DNA of 64,000 bases from Streptomyces sp. CB02980 (GTDB lineage Bacteria > Actinomycetota > Actinomycetes > Streptomycetales > Streptomycetaceae), in NCBI RefSeq assembly GCF_014451325.2, contig NZ_JACSCH020000014.1, forward strand, positions 183,072 through 247,071, read 5' to 3'. The notes beneath the pieces were generated by a model. That model worked only from the letters and a program-made list of their open reading frames with translations. It ran no database searches and was not told where the DNA came from. Shown piece by piece: positions 40,395 through 48,955 of the stretch; within the stretch, counting starts at the first letter, position 1, and the number at the start of each line of letters is the position of its first letter. The position numbers and the translations under genes were made by a program.

Positions 40395-41498
40395 ACCGCA
40401 CGGGAGAAGTGGCGGTCCGTCGCCGCGGCCACCGGGCCCGCCGACCGCGCCGCCGCCGAGGCCGGCGTCCGGCTCGCCTACCGCACGGCGGGGCTTGCCG
40501 AACCCGCGCGCGTGCTGTGGGCGGCCTCGCCGCTCGCGGCCGTCACGCTCGTACGGGGGCTGGCCGGCCAGGGCCGTTCGGTACGGGACGAGGTGCGCAC
40601 CCGGCCGTGGGCGGAGGAGCGGCGCCGTCTCCACGACGACCTCGGCCCGGCGGGCTGGGCTGCCCACTGGCTGGCGACCGGGGCCCCGCTCTGGGACCTC
40701 ACCCGTGGCCTGGCCGATCGGATACGGGCCGGAGTGACGGAGGCGGCGTCCCGCCCTGTGACCGGCCCGGCGACCGTGCCCACCGGTGGAGCAGGGGAGG
40801 CGACGGCCTCCGCGACCGCTGCCGCCGTGGGCCCCGGCACGGCGGCCGGTCCGGCCGCTACCGCGCGGGAGGCGACCGCCCTGCGGCTCGTGCTGCTCGA
40901 CGCGGTGCTCGGTCAGCACGACGCCGCCTGGCTGGCCGCCTTCGAGGGCCACGGCGACCGCCTCGCCGGCCTGGCCGCCGTTGCCCGGCACGCGGGCTGG
41001 TGGTGGCCGTACGAGAACGTCGCCGTGGTCTGCGAGCGGCCCGTCGAGCTGCACCGGGACGAGGCCGGGCGGCTCGACCGGGGCGACGGCCCCGCGCTGG
41101 CCTTCGCCGACGGCTTCGCCCTGTACGCCTGGCGGGGGATGACCGTGCCCGCCGACTTCCTCGCCGGGCTCGCCGGTCTCACCCCGGAGCGGATACGGCA
41201 GGAGGAGAACGCCGAACTGCGGCGCGTGATGCTGGAGTACTACGGCTACGACCGCTACCTCGCCGCCTCGGGCGCACGGCACGAGCACCGTGACGAGACC
41301 GGCGTCCTGTGGCGGATCGAGCTGGCCGACGACGAGGACGTGGTGATGGTCGAGGTGGTCAACTCCACGCCCGAGCCGGACGGCAGCCACCGCACGTACT
41401 GGCTCCGGGTCCCGCCCACGACCCGGACCGCGCGGGAGGGCGTCGCCTGGACCTTCGGGCTGCACCCCGACGGGTACGAGCCGCTCGTCCAGACCTGA
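40323..41498 (+). CDS. DUF6745 domain-containing protein with MNHAE repeat N-terminus
   Basis: The 391-residue protein is recognised by the C-terminal DUF6745-type region (HAGWWWPYENVAVVCERPVELHRDEAGRLDRGDGPALAFADGFALYAWRG and TYWLRVPPTTRTAREGVAWTFGL). DUF6745 has no known function and often occurs with leucine-rich-repeat proteins, which fits the neighbouring STM4015-type gene. The N-terminus is four MNHA(G/E) pentapeptides plus MNHTT. Each unit begins with ATG, so several starts are possible, and the first follows a moderate ribosome binding site (GAGAGAGACC). An Ala/Thr-rich linker lies near residues 145-180. Confidence 0.72.
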   Translation: MNHAGMNHAEMNHAEMNHAEMNHTTAREKWRSVAAATGPADRAAAEAGVRLAYRTAGLAEPARVLWAASPLAAVTLVRGLAGQGRSVRDEVRTRPWAEERRRLHDDLGPAGWAAHWLATGAPLWDLTRGLADRIRAGVTEAASRPVTGPATVPTGGAGEATASATAAAVGPGTAAGPAATAREATALRLVLLDAVLGQHDAAWLAAFEGHGDRLAGLAAVARHAGWWWPYENVAVVCERPVELHRDEAGRLDRGDGPALAFADGFALYAWRGMTVPADFLAGLAGLTPERIRQEENAELRRVMLEYYGYDRYLAASGARHEHRDETGVLWRIELADDEDVVMVEVVNSTPEPDGSHRTYWLRVPPTTRTAREGVAWTFGLHPDGYEPLVQT

Positions 41499-41671
41499 GC
41501 GCGCGGCCCCGGGGCGGCGGCCCGGCAGCGGCGGCCCGGACGCGCGGAGGCGCGACTGGTACGGAGAGGTGAAGGGCGCCGGCGGTCGGGAGTGGCGTAC
41601 GGGAGGCGGCGGTGGCGGGTGCTGGGATGTGCCCGTCGGAGCCCCGGCACCCAGCCTCGAAGGGACCGCCC

Positions 41672-42439
41672 GTGACGATCCGTCGGCCAAGCGCCGCCCG
41701 TACCGCCCGTCTGCTCGCCGCCACCGCCGTGCTCGGCGGGCTGCTCGCCGGCACAGTGGCGCCCGCCCTGGCCGCCGCGCCCGGGCGGACGGCCCCGCGT
41801 GCCGTCCGGGCGGAGGCGCCCGCCACGGTCACCGTCACCGGCCACGGCCGCGCGTCCGCGGCGCCCGACCTGGCGATCCTCTCCGTCGGGGTCGAGGCCA
41901 CCCGCAAGACCGCGAAGGAGGCGATGGCCGCGCAGAACACCGCCGCCGAGGCCCTCGTCGCCGTGCTGGACAAGCAGAGGATCGCCGAGCGGGACATCCG
42001 TACCGACAGCCTCTCGCTGTCCCCGGTCTACACACAGAACGCCGCGGGCGAGAGCAAGGTGACCGGCTACCAGGCCGGGCAGTCCTTCTCCGTGAAGGTC
42101 CGCGAGATCGACAGGGCCGGCCAGGTCATCGGCGCAGTCAACGACGCCACCGGAGACTCCGGCCGGATCAACGGTGTCGTCTTCGACGTCGCCGACCCGT
42201 CGGCCCTGCGGGTGAAGGCACGCGAGGCCGCCTACCGGGACGCGTACGACAAGGCGGCACAGCACGCCCGCCTCAGTGGCCACCAGCTCGGCCGGCTCGT
42301 CTCGCTCAGCGAGGGGGAGTCCGCGCGCCCCGGTCCCGGCGCCGCCCCCGGCATCGCCCACGACGAGGGGAGCGTCCCGATGGCCCCCGGCGAGATCGAG
42401 GAGCAGGTCACCGTCTCGGCCGTCTTCGAGCTGGTGTGA
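41672..42439 (+). CDS. secreted SIMPL (DUF541) domain protein
   Basis: The 255-residue preprotein has a signal peptide with Arg-rich start (TIRRPSAARTARLLAATAVLGGLLAGTVAPALAAA) followed by a SIMPL/DUF541 domain: VTVTGHGRASAAPDLAILSVGVEATRKTAKEAMAAQNTAA, LSPVYTQ, VTGYQAGQSFSVKVRE. SIMPL proteins are periplasmic or secreted, linked to oxidative stress (YggE) or outer-surface signalling; the role here is unknown. GTG 41672 is preceded by GAAGGGACCGCCC; a longer in-frame start at 41612 would put 20 non-signal residues first. Confidence 0.85.
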   Translation: MTIRRPSAARTARLLAATAVLGGLLAGTVAPALAAAPGRTAPRAVRAEAPATVTVTGHGRASAAPDLAILSVGVEATRKTAKEAMAAQNTAAEALVAVLDKQRIAERDIRTDSLSLSPVYTQNAAGESKVTGYQAGQSFSVKVREIDRAGQVIGAVNDATGDSGRINGVVFDVADPSALRVKAREAAYRDAYDKAAQHARLSGHQLGRLVSLSEGESARPGPGAAPGIAHDEGSVPMAPGEIEEQVTVSAVFELV

Positions 42440-42481
42440 CCCGGTGAGGGCGGCCCGGAGGCCCGTCGCCCGAGCCGGTGG

Positions 42482-43222
42482 TCAGGTGCCGGAGGGCACG
42501 TCGTCCCCGCCCCGGACCGGGCCCGTGCTCTCGCCGGCACCGGCGCCCCGGACCGGGCCCGTGTCTTCGCCGGCACCGGCGCCCCGGCCCGTACCCGTGT
42601 CCTCGCCGGCCCTCTCGCCCTCGCCCTCGCCCGGCAGGTTCAGCTCGCGGGCGAGGGCGGCGTCGGCCCAGCGCAGCATCGCGGTGCGGGAGAGGGAGCC
42701 GGCGTAGGCCGTCGTCTGGACGGCGAGGCCGTCGAGGAAGGCGGTGAGCCGCCAGGCGGCGGCCGCCGGGTCCGCGCAGCGGAACTCCCCGGCCTCGGCC
42801 CCCTCCGCGATCACCCGGGTCAGTGCCGCCTTCCACTCCTGGTCGAGGGAGGCGGCGACCCGGCGCAGCCCGGGGTCGCGCAGGGAGGCCGCCCAGCCCT
42901 CGATCCACAGCCGCCAGCCCTTGGCCTGCCCGGTCGGCGCGTACCAGCGCACGGCGGCCCTGAGGCGGCGTACGGCGGTGGAGCGGCGCCCGAGGAGCCG
43001 GCGCAGATGGGCGAGGTCGCCCTCGGCGGCGTGCGCGAAGGCCGCGGCGACCAGTTGTTCCTTGGACGAGAAGTGGTAGAGCACCAGGGCGTTGCTCACT
43101 CCGAGCGCCGAGGCCACGTCGGCGATCCGGACGGCGGCGACCCCGCGCACCTCGATCTGCTCGACGGCGGCCCGCAGCAGCTCCTCCCGCCGCTCGGCCA
43201 CGCTCAACCGCACTCTTGCCAC
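42482..43222 (-). CDS. TetR/AcrR family transcriptional regulator with repetitive tail
   Basis: The 246-residue protein has an N-terminal TetR helix-turn-helix (residues about 5-55: VAERREELLRAAVEQIEVRG, VRIADVASALGVSNALVLYHF) and a TetR_C_6-like (BetI-like) ligand domain. The last 40 residues are an acidic Gly-rich repeat (GAGAGE-DTGPVR) from a 36-bp DNA repeat. GTG 43222 has AAGGTG upstream; a start at 43243 adds 7 residues. A 6-bp inverted repeat (GTCACG 43223-43228, CGTGAC 43243-43248) abuts the start codon and may be its own operator. It is transcribed in the same direction as the dehydrogenase gene upstream. Confidence 0.88.
   Translation of the reverse strand: MARVRLSVAERREELLRAAVEQIEVRGVAAVRIADVASALGVSNALVLYHFSSKEQLVAAAFAHAAEGDLAHLRRLLGRRSTAVRRLRAAVRWYAPTGQAKGWRLWIEGWAASLRDPGLRRVAASLDQEWKAALTRVIAEGAEAGEFRCADPAAAAWRLTAFLDGLAVQTTAYAGSLSRTAMLRWADAALARELNLPGEGEGERAGEDTGTGRGAGAGEDTGPVRGAGAGESTGPVRGGDDVPSGT
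42514..42611. repeat. 36-bp tandem repeat in the TetR gene 3' end
   Basis: Two nearly identical 36-bp units (42514-42549 and 42550-42585, starting GGACCGGGCCCGTG) and a partial third (42586-42611) encode a 12-residue GAGAGE/D-rich repeat at the regulator's C-terminus. Confidence 0.8.
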
Positions 43223-43286
43223 GTCACGCACCTTACACAGCACGTGACGCGGGCATGATCGCCAGCGGCCTGGGGCGGCGGGGGGT

Positions 43287-44465
43287 TCAGTACCAGCCGT
43301 AGCGTTCGGCGATCTGCGGCAGCCGCTCGTCCACCAGCGCGTGCGCCGCGGCGCGTGGACTCGTGCCGTCCGCCTCCGCCCGGTCGAGCATCCCGTCGAC
43401 GAGCGTCCGCATGGCCCCGCGCACCCGGGCGAAGGCCTGGTCGGCGTCGGCCTCGATGTCGCCGAAGAGCGTCCACCACCACCAGGCGTTCGTGCACGAG
43501 TTCACGACCACGTCGGGCAGCACCGTGACCCCGCGCGCGGCGAGGGCCTCCTCGGCCTCGGGCAGCACCGGCATGTTCGCCGCCTCGGCGATCCAGCGGG
43601 CCGTGATCCGTCCCTGGTTCCCGGCGTCGATCGCGTACGAGACGGCCGCCGGGACCAGCACCTCCGCCTCGGCCGCGAGCCAGGCGTCCCCGGGCTCCTC
43701 CCGGTCTCCGGGCCGCAGGGCCGAGCGGTCGACGGCGCCGTGGGCGTCCCGGGCCGCGAGCAGCGCCTCGACGTCGAGGCCGTCCGGATTCACGATCGTG
43801 CCCCGGACGTCGGCCACGGCCACCACCCGCAGTCCGGCGCGCACCAGGAACCGGGCGGTCGCCCCGCCCATCGTGCCGAGCCCCTGCACCGACACCCGGG
43901 TCCCGGCGTACGCCCGGTCGGCCCGGTCGAGGGCGGTGAGGACCGACTCGGCGACCCCCAGACCGCCGACCAGCTCGTCGAGTCCGATGCCGTCGACCTC
44001 GATCGCGAAGGCGTCGGCGAGCCGCTCCCGGGCCGTCCTCTCGTCGTCCAGGAGCGGGTACACGGCCTGCACCGAGGAGACCAGGCCCGCCTCGGCCACG
44101 GCGCGGTCCACCAGGTCCTGGGTGAGTCCCAGGTCCTCCCCGGTGGTCCAGAACCGCTCGACGTACGGCCGCATCGCCCGCAGGTAGCGCACGAGGACGC
44201 CGTACGCCTCGGGGGAGCGGGGGTCGCAGTCGATGCCGCCCTTGGCGCCGCCCAGCGGCACGTACCGGGCCTCGGGGTCGTAGTGCAGGGCCTCCTTCAT
44301 GGTCATCCCGCGGGCGAGCCCGGTGACCTCCTCGACCGTGCAGCCCTCCCTCATCCGCAGGCCGCCGCTGGCCACCCCGCGTACCAGCCGGTCGACCACC
44401 AGATGGCCCCGGCGACCGGTCACGTGGTCGGTCCAGCCGACGGAAAGCAGCGGGGCGGAACTCAT
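43287..44465 (-). CDS. Glu/Leu/Phe/Val dehydrogenase family protein
   Basis: The 392-residue NAD(P)-dependent amino-acid dehydrogenase has the catalytic-Lys motif PLGGAKGGIDCDP, GEDLGLTQDL, and the Rossmann motif VSVQGLGTMGGATARFLVRAG. It catalyses reversible oxidative deamination. It is shorter than hexameric Glu dehydrogenases, closer to Leu/Val dehydrogenases, so a branched-chain or other hydrophobic amino acid is more likely; the exact substrate is unsure. ATG 44465 follows GAGGAGATGTCCG. The divergent MBL gene is 165 bp away, with a 20-bp palindromic operator between them. A TetR gene lies 65 bp downstream. Confidence 0.88.
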   Translation of the reverse strand: MSSAPLLSVGWTDHVTGRRGHLVVDRLVRGVASGGLRMREGCTVEEVTGLARGMTMKEALHYDPEARYVPLGGAKGGIDCDPRSPEAYGVLVRYLRAMRPYVERFWTTGEDLGLTQDLVDRAVAEAGLVSSVQAVYPLLDDERTARERLADAFAIEVDGIGLDELVGGLGVAESVLTALDRADRAYAGTRVSVQGLGTMGGATARFLVRAGLRVVAVADVRGTIVNPDGLDVEALLAARDAHGAVDRSALRPGDREEPGDAWLAAEAEVLVPAAVSYAIDAGNQGRITARWIAEAANMPVLPEAEEALAARGVTVLPDVVVNSCTNAWWWWTLFGDIEADADQAFARVRGAMRTLVDGMLDRAEADGTSPRAAAHALVDERLPQIAERYGWY

Positions 44466-44537
44466 CGGACATCTCCTCGGGAGGGGCGGACGGGCCAGGT
44501 GAGGGCGGGCCGGAAAGCCGGTACGACCGGCCGGATG

Positions 44538-44557
44538 TACTGAATGACGGTTCAGTA
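44538..44557. promoter_or_regulatory. 20-bp palindromic operator (TetR type)
   Basis: TACTGAATGACGGTTCAGTA has perfect 7-bp arms around a 6-bp centre, a typical TetR operator. It sits in the divergent gap, 73 bp upstream of the dehydrogenase start and 73 bp upstream of the MBL gene start. It is a likely target of the TetR encoded downstream of the dehydrogenase gene, controlling both divergent genes. Confidence 0.6.
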
Positions 44558-44629
44558 TGGCTGACCGCGCAGACCGTTCGCGGCGCGGTCCGCCCATAAT
44601 GGAACGACCCCCAGAGATCAGGAGGTCCT

Positions 44630-45937
44630 GTGACCGGTACCGGCTCCGACCGCTCGCCACGGGCCCGGCTGCGCGCGCTGCGCCCCGAGTCCTTCGGCGC
44701 GGACCCCACGGGCGAGCGCCTCGCCCGTATCCACCGCTCGCCGAACTTCGCGGACGGGATCTTCCAGAACCCCGAAGCCGCCCGACGCGGCCCCTCGGGT
44801 TCCGGCGTCGAGTTCGCCAAGATCTACTTCGACAAGGAAGGCCGTTCGCGCCGCGCCCCCACCGGCACGATCCCGGTCCACCCCACCACCGTCGCCGACC
44901 TGGCCAGGCCCCCGGCCACCGGGCTGCGCCTGACCTGGATGGGGCACTCCGGCGTACTCGCCGAGATCGACGGCCACCGGGTGCTCTTCGACCCCGTCTG
45001 GGGCGAGCGCTGCTCCCCCTTCCCCTTCGCCGGCCCCAAGCGGCTCCACCCGGTGCCCGCGCCGCTCGCCGCCCTCGGCCCGGTCGACGTCGTCGTGATC
45101 TCCCACGACCACTACGACCACCTCGACCTGCCGACGATCAAGGCGCTCGCCACCACCGACACCGTCTTCGCGGTGCCGCTGGGCGTCGGCGCCCACCTGG
45201 AGCGCTGGGGGGTGCCCGCCTCCCGGCTGCGCGAGCTGGACTGGAACGAGTCCACCGAGATCGGCGAGCTGCGGCTCACGGCCACCCCGGCCCGGCACTT
45301 CTGCGGCCGCGGACTGCGCAACCGGCAGATGACGCTCTGGGCCTCCTGGGTCGTGACGGGCCCCTCCCACCGCATCTTCCACAGCGGGGACACCGGGTAC
45401 TTCTCCGGGTTCAAGGACATCGGCGCGGCCCACGGCCCCTTCGACGCCACCATGATCCAGATCGGTGCCTACTCGGAGTTCTGGACCGACATCCACATGA
45501 CCCCCGCCGAGGGCATGCGGGCGCATCTGGACCTCCAGGGCGGCGGGCCCGCCGGGGTGATGCTGCCGATCCACTGGGGCACCTTCAACCTCGCCCCGCA
45601 CCCCTGGGCCGAACCGGGGGAGGGCACCGTCGAGGCCGCCGCCGGAGCCGCCCAGCGGATCGCCCTGCCCATCCCGGGCGAGCCCTTCGAGCCGGGCGCC
45701 GAACAGGTGCCCGACAGCCCCTGGTGGCGTCCGGTCGCCCGCGTCCCCTCCGGCGGCTGGGCGGCGCCCGCTCTCACCGACGGTGACGGTTCGCTCGCCG
45801 GCGTGTCGCACGGGAAAGCGGATGCGAACGCGGAAGCAAACGCGGGTGCGAACACCGGCGCGGACGCGGGGCGGAGCTCCGGCGAACCCGGTACGGACGC
45901 CGGGCGGGGTGCGCCCGAGGCGGCACGGACCCCCTGA
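44630..45937 (+). CDS. MBL-fold metallo-hydrolase (NAPE-PLD/UlaG-like)
   Basis: The 435-residue metallo-beta-lactamase-fold protein has LTWMGHSGVLAEIDGHRVLFDPVWG, the zinc motif VISHDHYDHLD (HxHxDH), ATPARHFCGRG (third His), FHSGDTGYF (bridging Asp) and LPIHWGTF (last His). The arrangement is like N-acylphosphatidylethanolamine phospholipase D and UlaG-type lactonases; the substrate is unknown. The last 45 residues are a low-complexity Ala/Asn/Gly/Asp tail. GTG 44630 has AGGAGGTCCT directly upstream. A 16-bp hairpin follows the gene. Confidence 0.87.
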   Translation: MTGTGSDRSPRARLRALRPESFGADPTGERLARIHRSPNFADGIFQNPEAARRGPSGSGVEFAKIYFDKEGRSRRAPTGTIPVHPTTVADLARPPATGLRLTWMGHSGVLAEIDGHRVLFDPVWGERCSPFPFAGPKRLHPVPAPLAALGPVDVVVISHDHYDHLDLPTIKALATTDTVFAVPLGVGAHLERWGVPASRLRELDWNESTEIGELRLTATPARHFCGRGLRNRQMTLWASWVVTGPSHRIFHSGDTGYFSGFKDIGAAHGPFDATMIQIGAYSEFWTDIHMTPAEGMRAHLDLQGGGPAGVMLPIHWGTFNLAPHPWAEPGEGTVEAAAGAAQRIALPIPGEPFEPGAEQVPDSPWWRPVARVPSGGWAAPALTDGDGSLAGVSHGKADANAEANAGANTGADAGRSSGEPGTDAGRGAPEAARTP

Positions 45938-45996
45938 GGCCGCGAGCGGGCCGGATGGTCCACACCCCTCCCGGGAGTCCGGTCGGGGGCATTTCC

Positions 45997-46033
45997 GCAG
46001 AGGGCGGAGGCGCAGGACGCCTCCGCCCTCTGC
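45997..46033 (+). terminator. strong terminator after the MBL-fold gene
   Basis: A 16-bp perfect stem (arms GCAGAGGGCGGAGGCG and its complement) around a 5-nt loop CAGGA lies 59 bp after the stop codon. The rest of the 389-bp gap up to cvnA (46034-46326) shows no gene; a TAGGCT at 46206 could be a -10 for cvnA, but no matching -35 is evident. Confidence 0.85.
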
Positions 46034-46326
46034 CGTTGCCGGTGCTCGACGCCTCCTCCACGCCGCGACGTCGCGTTTCGGCCGAAGCTTCTCGGCCTGT
46101 CGGGTCGGAGGTGATACCAGAGCGGGCCGGTCTGCGGGTAGGTTTGCCAACTGCGCACCGCACATGAACGGTTGACGACTACAGTGTGTGGCTGGTGATC
46201 ATCGGTAGGCTCTCAGTGCACACGTCGCACACCCCCTGAAGCGCCCCTCGCAGTACCCCCGTAGTCCACTCCCGTAACTCACCCGCAGTACGCCGATTCC
46301 TGGGCACGTACGTACCAAGGACACTC

Positions 46327-48141
46327 ATGTCGCAAGTTCGCGCACCCGCCTCGCGGTCCGATCGACGCGAGGGCGGCCGGCACGGCCGGTCAGGCGCCCG
46401 CCCCGCCCCCGGTACCGGTAGCACCCCCCCGACGCAGCCCCGCGCCTCGCACACCATGGAAGCCCGGTTACGCCCCCAGCTCCTCCGCACCTCCGTGCTT
46501 CCCGCCGTCGCGGTGGCACTGGGCGGGGCCGCGGCCGTGCTCTTCACCATCCGCTCCACCGGCGCCACCCCGACGCCCGGCCTCTGGGCCGCGCTCACCG
46601 GCGCCGCCGCGATCACGGTGGCCTCCGTGACGGCCGCCGCGCTCGGCGCCGACCGTGCCGCCAAGGCGGTCCTCGACCGCTGCAACCTCCTGCGCCGCAC
46701 CAGCGCCCGCGGCCAGAGCGAACTGCAGACGATCATCGAACAGTTGCGCAGGGGAGAGGGGATTCCGCCCCGCCCCGAGCTGCCGCCCGGCACCGCCTCC
46801 GGCGACGAATTCGACCTGCTCTCCCAGGAGCTGACGCGCTCTCACGAGGCCGCCGTGGCAGCCGTCGTGCAGGCGTCCAGGCTCTCCAGCAGCGTCGGAG
46901 ACGAACAGAAGGTCGAGGTCTTCGTCAACCTCGCCCGGCGCCTGCAATCCCTGGTCCACCGCGAGATCCAGCTCCTCGACGAGCTGGAGAACGAGGTCGA
47001 GGACCCGGAGCTGCTCAAGGGCCTGTTCCACGTCGACCACCTGGCCACCCGCATCCGCCGGCACGCCGAGAACCTCGCCGTGCTCGGTGGCGCCATCTCC
47101 CGCCGCCAGTGGTCGAACCCGGTCACCATCACCGAGGTGCTGCGCTCCTCCATCGCCGAGGTCGAGCAGTACCCGCGGGTCAAGCTCGTCCCCCCGATCG
47201 ACGGTGCGCTCCGGGGCCATGCCGTGGCCGACGTCATCCACCTCCTCGCCGAACTCGTCGAGAACGCCACGCTGTTCTCCGCGCCGCACACCACCGTGCT
47301 GCTCCGCGCGCAGTACGTCACGGCCGGCCTCGCGATCGAGGTCGAGGACCGCGGCCTCGGCATGCCCGTCACCGAACAGGACAAGATGAACGCCCTGCTC
47401 GCCGACCCCGACCAGGTCAACGTCGCGCATCTGCTCCAGGACGGCCGCATCGGACTCTTCGTCGTCTCGGCCCTCGCCCGCCGCCACGGCATCGCCGTAC
47501 GACTCCAGTCCAACATCTACGGCGGCGTCCAGGCCGTCCTGGTGCTCCCGCAGGGCCTCCTCGGAGCCGACCCCGAGGGTCTCGCCCAGCACGAGCGCCA
47601 GACCGCCGCGACCGCCGGATCCTCCGCGGTCCCGCCGGACCAGGTGCTGACGCAGCCCCAGCCGACGGCGCAGCCCCAGCCGACGGCGCAGTCGCACGTG
47701 CCGTCGCAGCCCACGCCCGCGGTCACCGCCCCGGCGACGGCCCCGGCTCCCATGACGGCTCCCATGACCGCCCCGGCACCGGCCCACGACCCGCTCAGCC
47801 ACCCCCGTACCACCGAGCGGTCCCACGGCTACGCGGACTCCGGCCGGACGTCCGCGACACCGGCGCAGTCGGCCGGAGCGGAACCCCCGGGCCCGCCGGC
47901 CTCCTTCTTCTCGCCGCTCCCCCCGGCGCCCGAGGCCCATGGACGGCCCGCGCTCCCCAAGCGGCGCGCCCAGGAGCACATCGTCCCGCAGCTGCGCGAC
48001 GAACCGGTGGCCCGCAAGCCCGAGGAGCACGTCCTGCACGACCCCGGCCTGATGGCCGCGTTCCAGCGCGGCATCGGTCTCGCCGAGTCCCAGCCCGCCC
48101 CCCACGAATCGCCGCGTCCAGGCGACGCGCACAAGGAGTAG
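46327..48141 (+). CDS. cvnA: conservon CvnA-like sensor ATPase
   Basis: The 604-residue membrane protein resembles a histidine kinase. Residues 1-40 are basic and Pro-rich. Two membrane helices follow (VLPAVAVALGGAAAVLFTI and GLWAALTGAAAITVASVTAAAL), then a helical dimerisation-like region (HREIQLLDELENEVEDPELLKGLFHVDHLATRIRRHAENLAVLGG). The GHKL ATPase has an N box HLLAELVENATLFSAP, DRGLGMP and a glycine box. A long Pro/Ala/Gln tail follows, with QPQPTA repeats. This is the CvnA layout of Streptomyces conservons, membrane-linked signalling complexes resembling eukaryotic G-protein systems. The start is ATG 46327, with no strong ribosome binding site (CCAAGGACACTC). Confidence 0.88.
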   Translation: MSQVRAPASRSDRREGGRHGRSGARPAPGTGSTPPTQPRASHTMEARLRPQLLRTSVLPAVAVALGGAAAVLFTIRSTGATPTPGLWAALTGAAAITVASVTAAALGADRAAKAVLDRCNLLRRTSARGQSELQTIIEQLRRGEGIPPRPELPPGTASGDEFDLLSQELTRSHEAAVAAVVQASRLSSSVGDEQKVEVFVNLARRLQSLVHREIQLLDELENEVEDPELLKGLFHVDHLATRIRRHAENLAVLGGAISRRQWSNPVTITEVLRSSIAEVEQYPRVKLVPPIDGALRGHAVADVIHLLAELVENATLFSAPHTTVLLRAQYVTAGLAIEVEDRGLGMPVTEQDKMNALLADPDQVNVAHLLQDGRIGLFVVSALARRHGIAVRLQSNIYGGVQAVLVLPQGLLGADPEGLAQHERQTAATAGSSAVPPDQVLTQPQPTAQPQPTAQSHVPSQPTPAVTAPATAPAPMTAPMTAPAPAHDPLSHPRTTERSHGYADSGRTSATPAQSAGAEPPGPPASFFSPLPPAPEAHGRPALPKRRAQEHIVPQLRDEPVARKPEEHVLHDPGLMAAFQRGIGLAESQPAPHESPRPGDAHKE

Positions 48142-48146
48142 ACACC

Positions 48147-48581
48147 ATGGCGAGCAGTGTGCCGACCGGCCATTCCTCGGACCTCGACTGGCTGCTGAGC
48201 GGCCTTGTCCAGCGGGTCCCGTACACCCGCAACGCCGTTCTGCTCTCCTCCGACGGCCTCGTGAAATCCGTCCACGGCCTCGACCCCGACGCCGCCGACC
48301 ACATGGCGGCCCTCGCCTCCGGCCTGTACTCCCTCGGCCGCAGCGCCGGCGCCCGGTTCGGCGACGGCGGCGAGGTGCGGCAGGTGGTCGTGGAGCTCGA
48401 CTCCACCCTCCTGTTCGTGTCCACGGCGGGTTCCGGCACCTGCCTGGCGGTGCTGGCCGGCCGCGAGGCGGACGCCGCGGTCCTCGGGTACGAGATGGCG
48501 ATGCTCGTCAAGAGCGTCCGGCCGTACCTGGTCACCCCCGCCCGGCAGGCAGCCGGAGCGGTGGGCGGCATCGGCCAGTGA
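48147..48581 (+). CDS. cvnB: conservon CvnB-like roadblock/LC7 protein
   Basis: The 144-residue roadblock/LC7 domain protein has DLDWLLSGLVQRVPYTRNAVLLSSDGLVKSVHGLD and LLFVSTAGSGTCLAVLAGREADAAVLGYEMAMLV. In conservons CvnB interacts with the CvnD GTPase and is proposed to act as its regulator. ATG 48147 lies 5 bp after cvnA with AAGGAG upstream, and its end overlaps cvnC by 4 bp (GTGA at 48578). Confidence 0.92.
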   Translation: MASSVPTGHSSDLDWLLSGLVQRVPYTRNAVLLSSDGLVKSVHGLDPDAADHMAALASGLYSLGRSAGARFGDGGEVRQVVVELDSTLLFVSTAGSGTCLAVLAGREADAAVLGYEMAMLVKSVRPYLVTPARQAAGAVGGIGQ

Positions 48582-48955
48582 ACGGGACGACCTCCCAGGA
48601 AGGGCCCTGGCTCGACGACGCGGCCGGCCGGCTGATCCGTCCGTACGCCGTCAGCGGTGGCCGGACCAGGCCGACCACCGCACTGGACCTGCTGTCCATG
48701 GTGATGGCGACCGGCTCGTCACCCCAGGCTCACATGGGTCCGGAGCACAGCGTGGCCCTCGGGCTGTGCGACGGGCCCACCTCGGTGGCCGAGATCGCGG
48801 CGCACCTACGGCTTCCCGCCGTGGTCACCAAGGTCCTGCTCTCCGACCTCGTGGACTGCGGGGCGCTCACCGCCCGCGCTCCCCGGTTCCACGCCAACCC
48901 GACCGACCGTTCCTTGCTGGAGGCAGTGCTCGATGGCCTACGACAACGGCTCTGA
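48578..48955 (+). CDS. cvnC: conservon CvnC-like DUF742 protein
   Basis: The 125-residue DUF742 protein has EGPWLDDAAGRLIRPYAVSGGRTRPTT at the N-terminus and a winged-helix-like core (TSVAEIAAHLRLPAVVTKVLLSDLVDCGALTAR). It is the third member of the canonical conservon order. The start is GTG 48578, overlapping the cvnB stop, and its 3' end overlaps cvnD by 23 bp. Confidence 0.93.
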   Translation: MNGTTSQEGPWLDDAAGRLIRPYAVSGGRTRPTTALDLLSMVMATGSSPQAHMGPEHSVALGLCDGPTSVAEIAAHLRLPAVVTKVLLSDLVDCGALTARAPRFHANPTDRSLLEAVLDGLRQRL

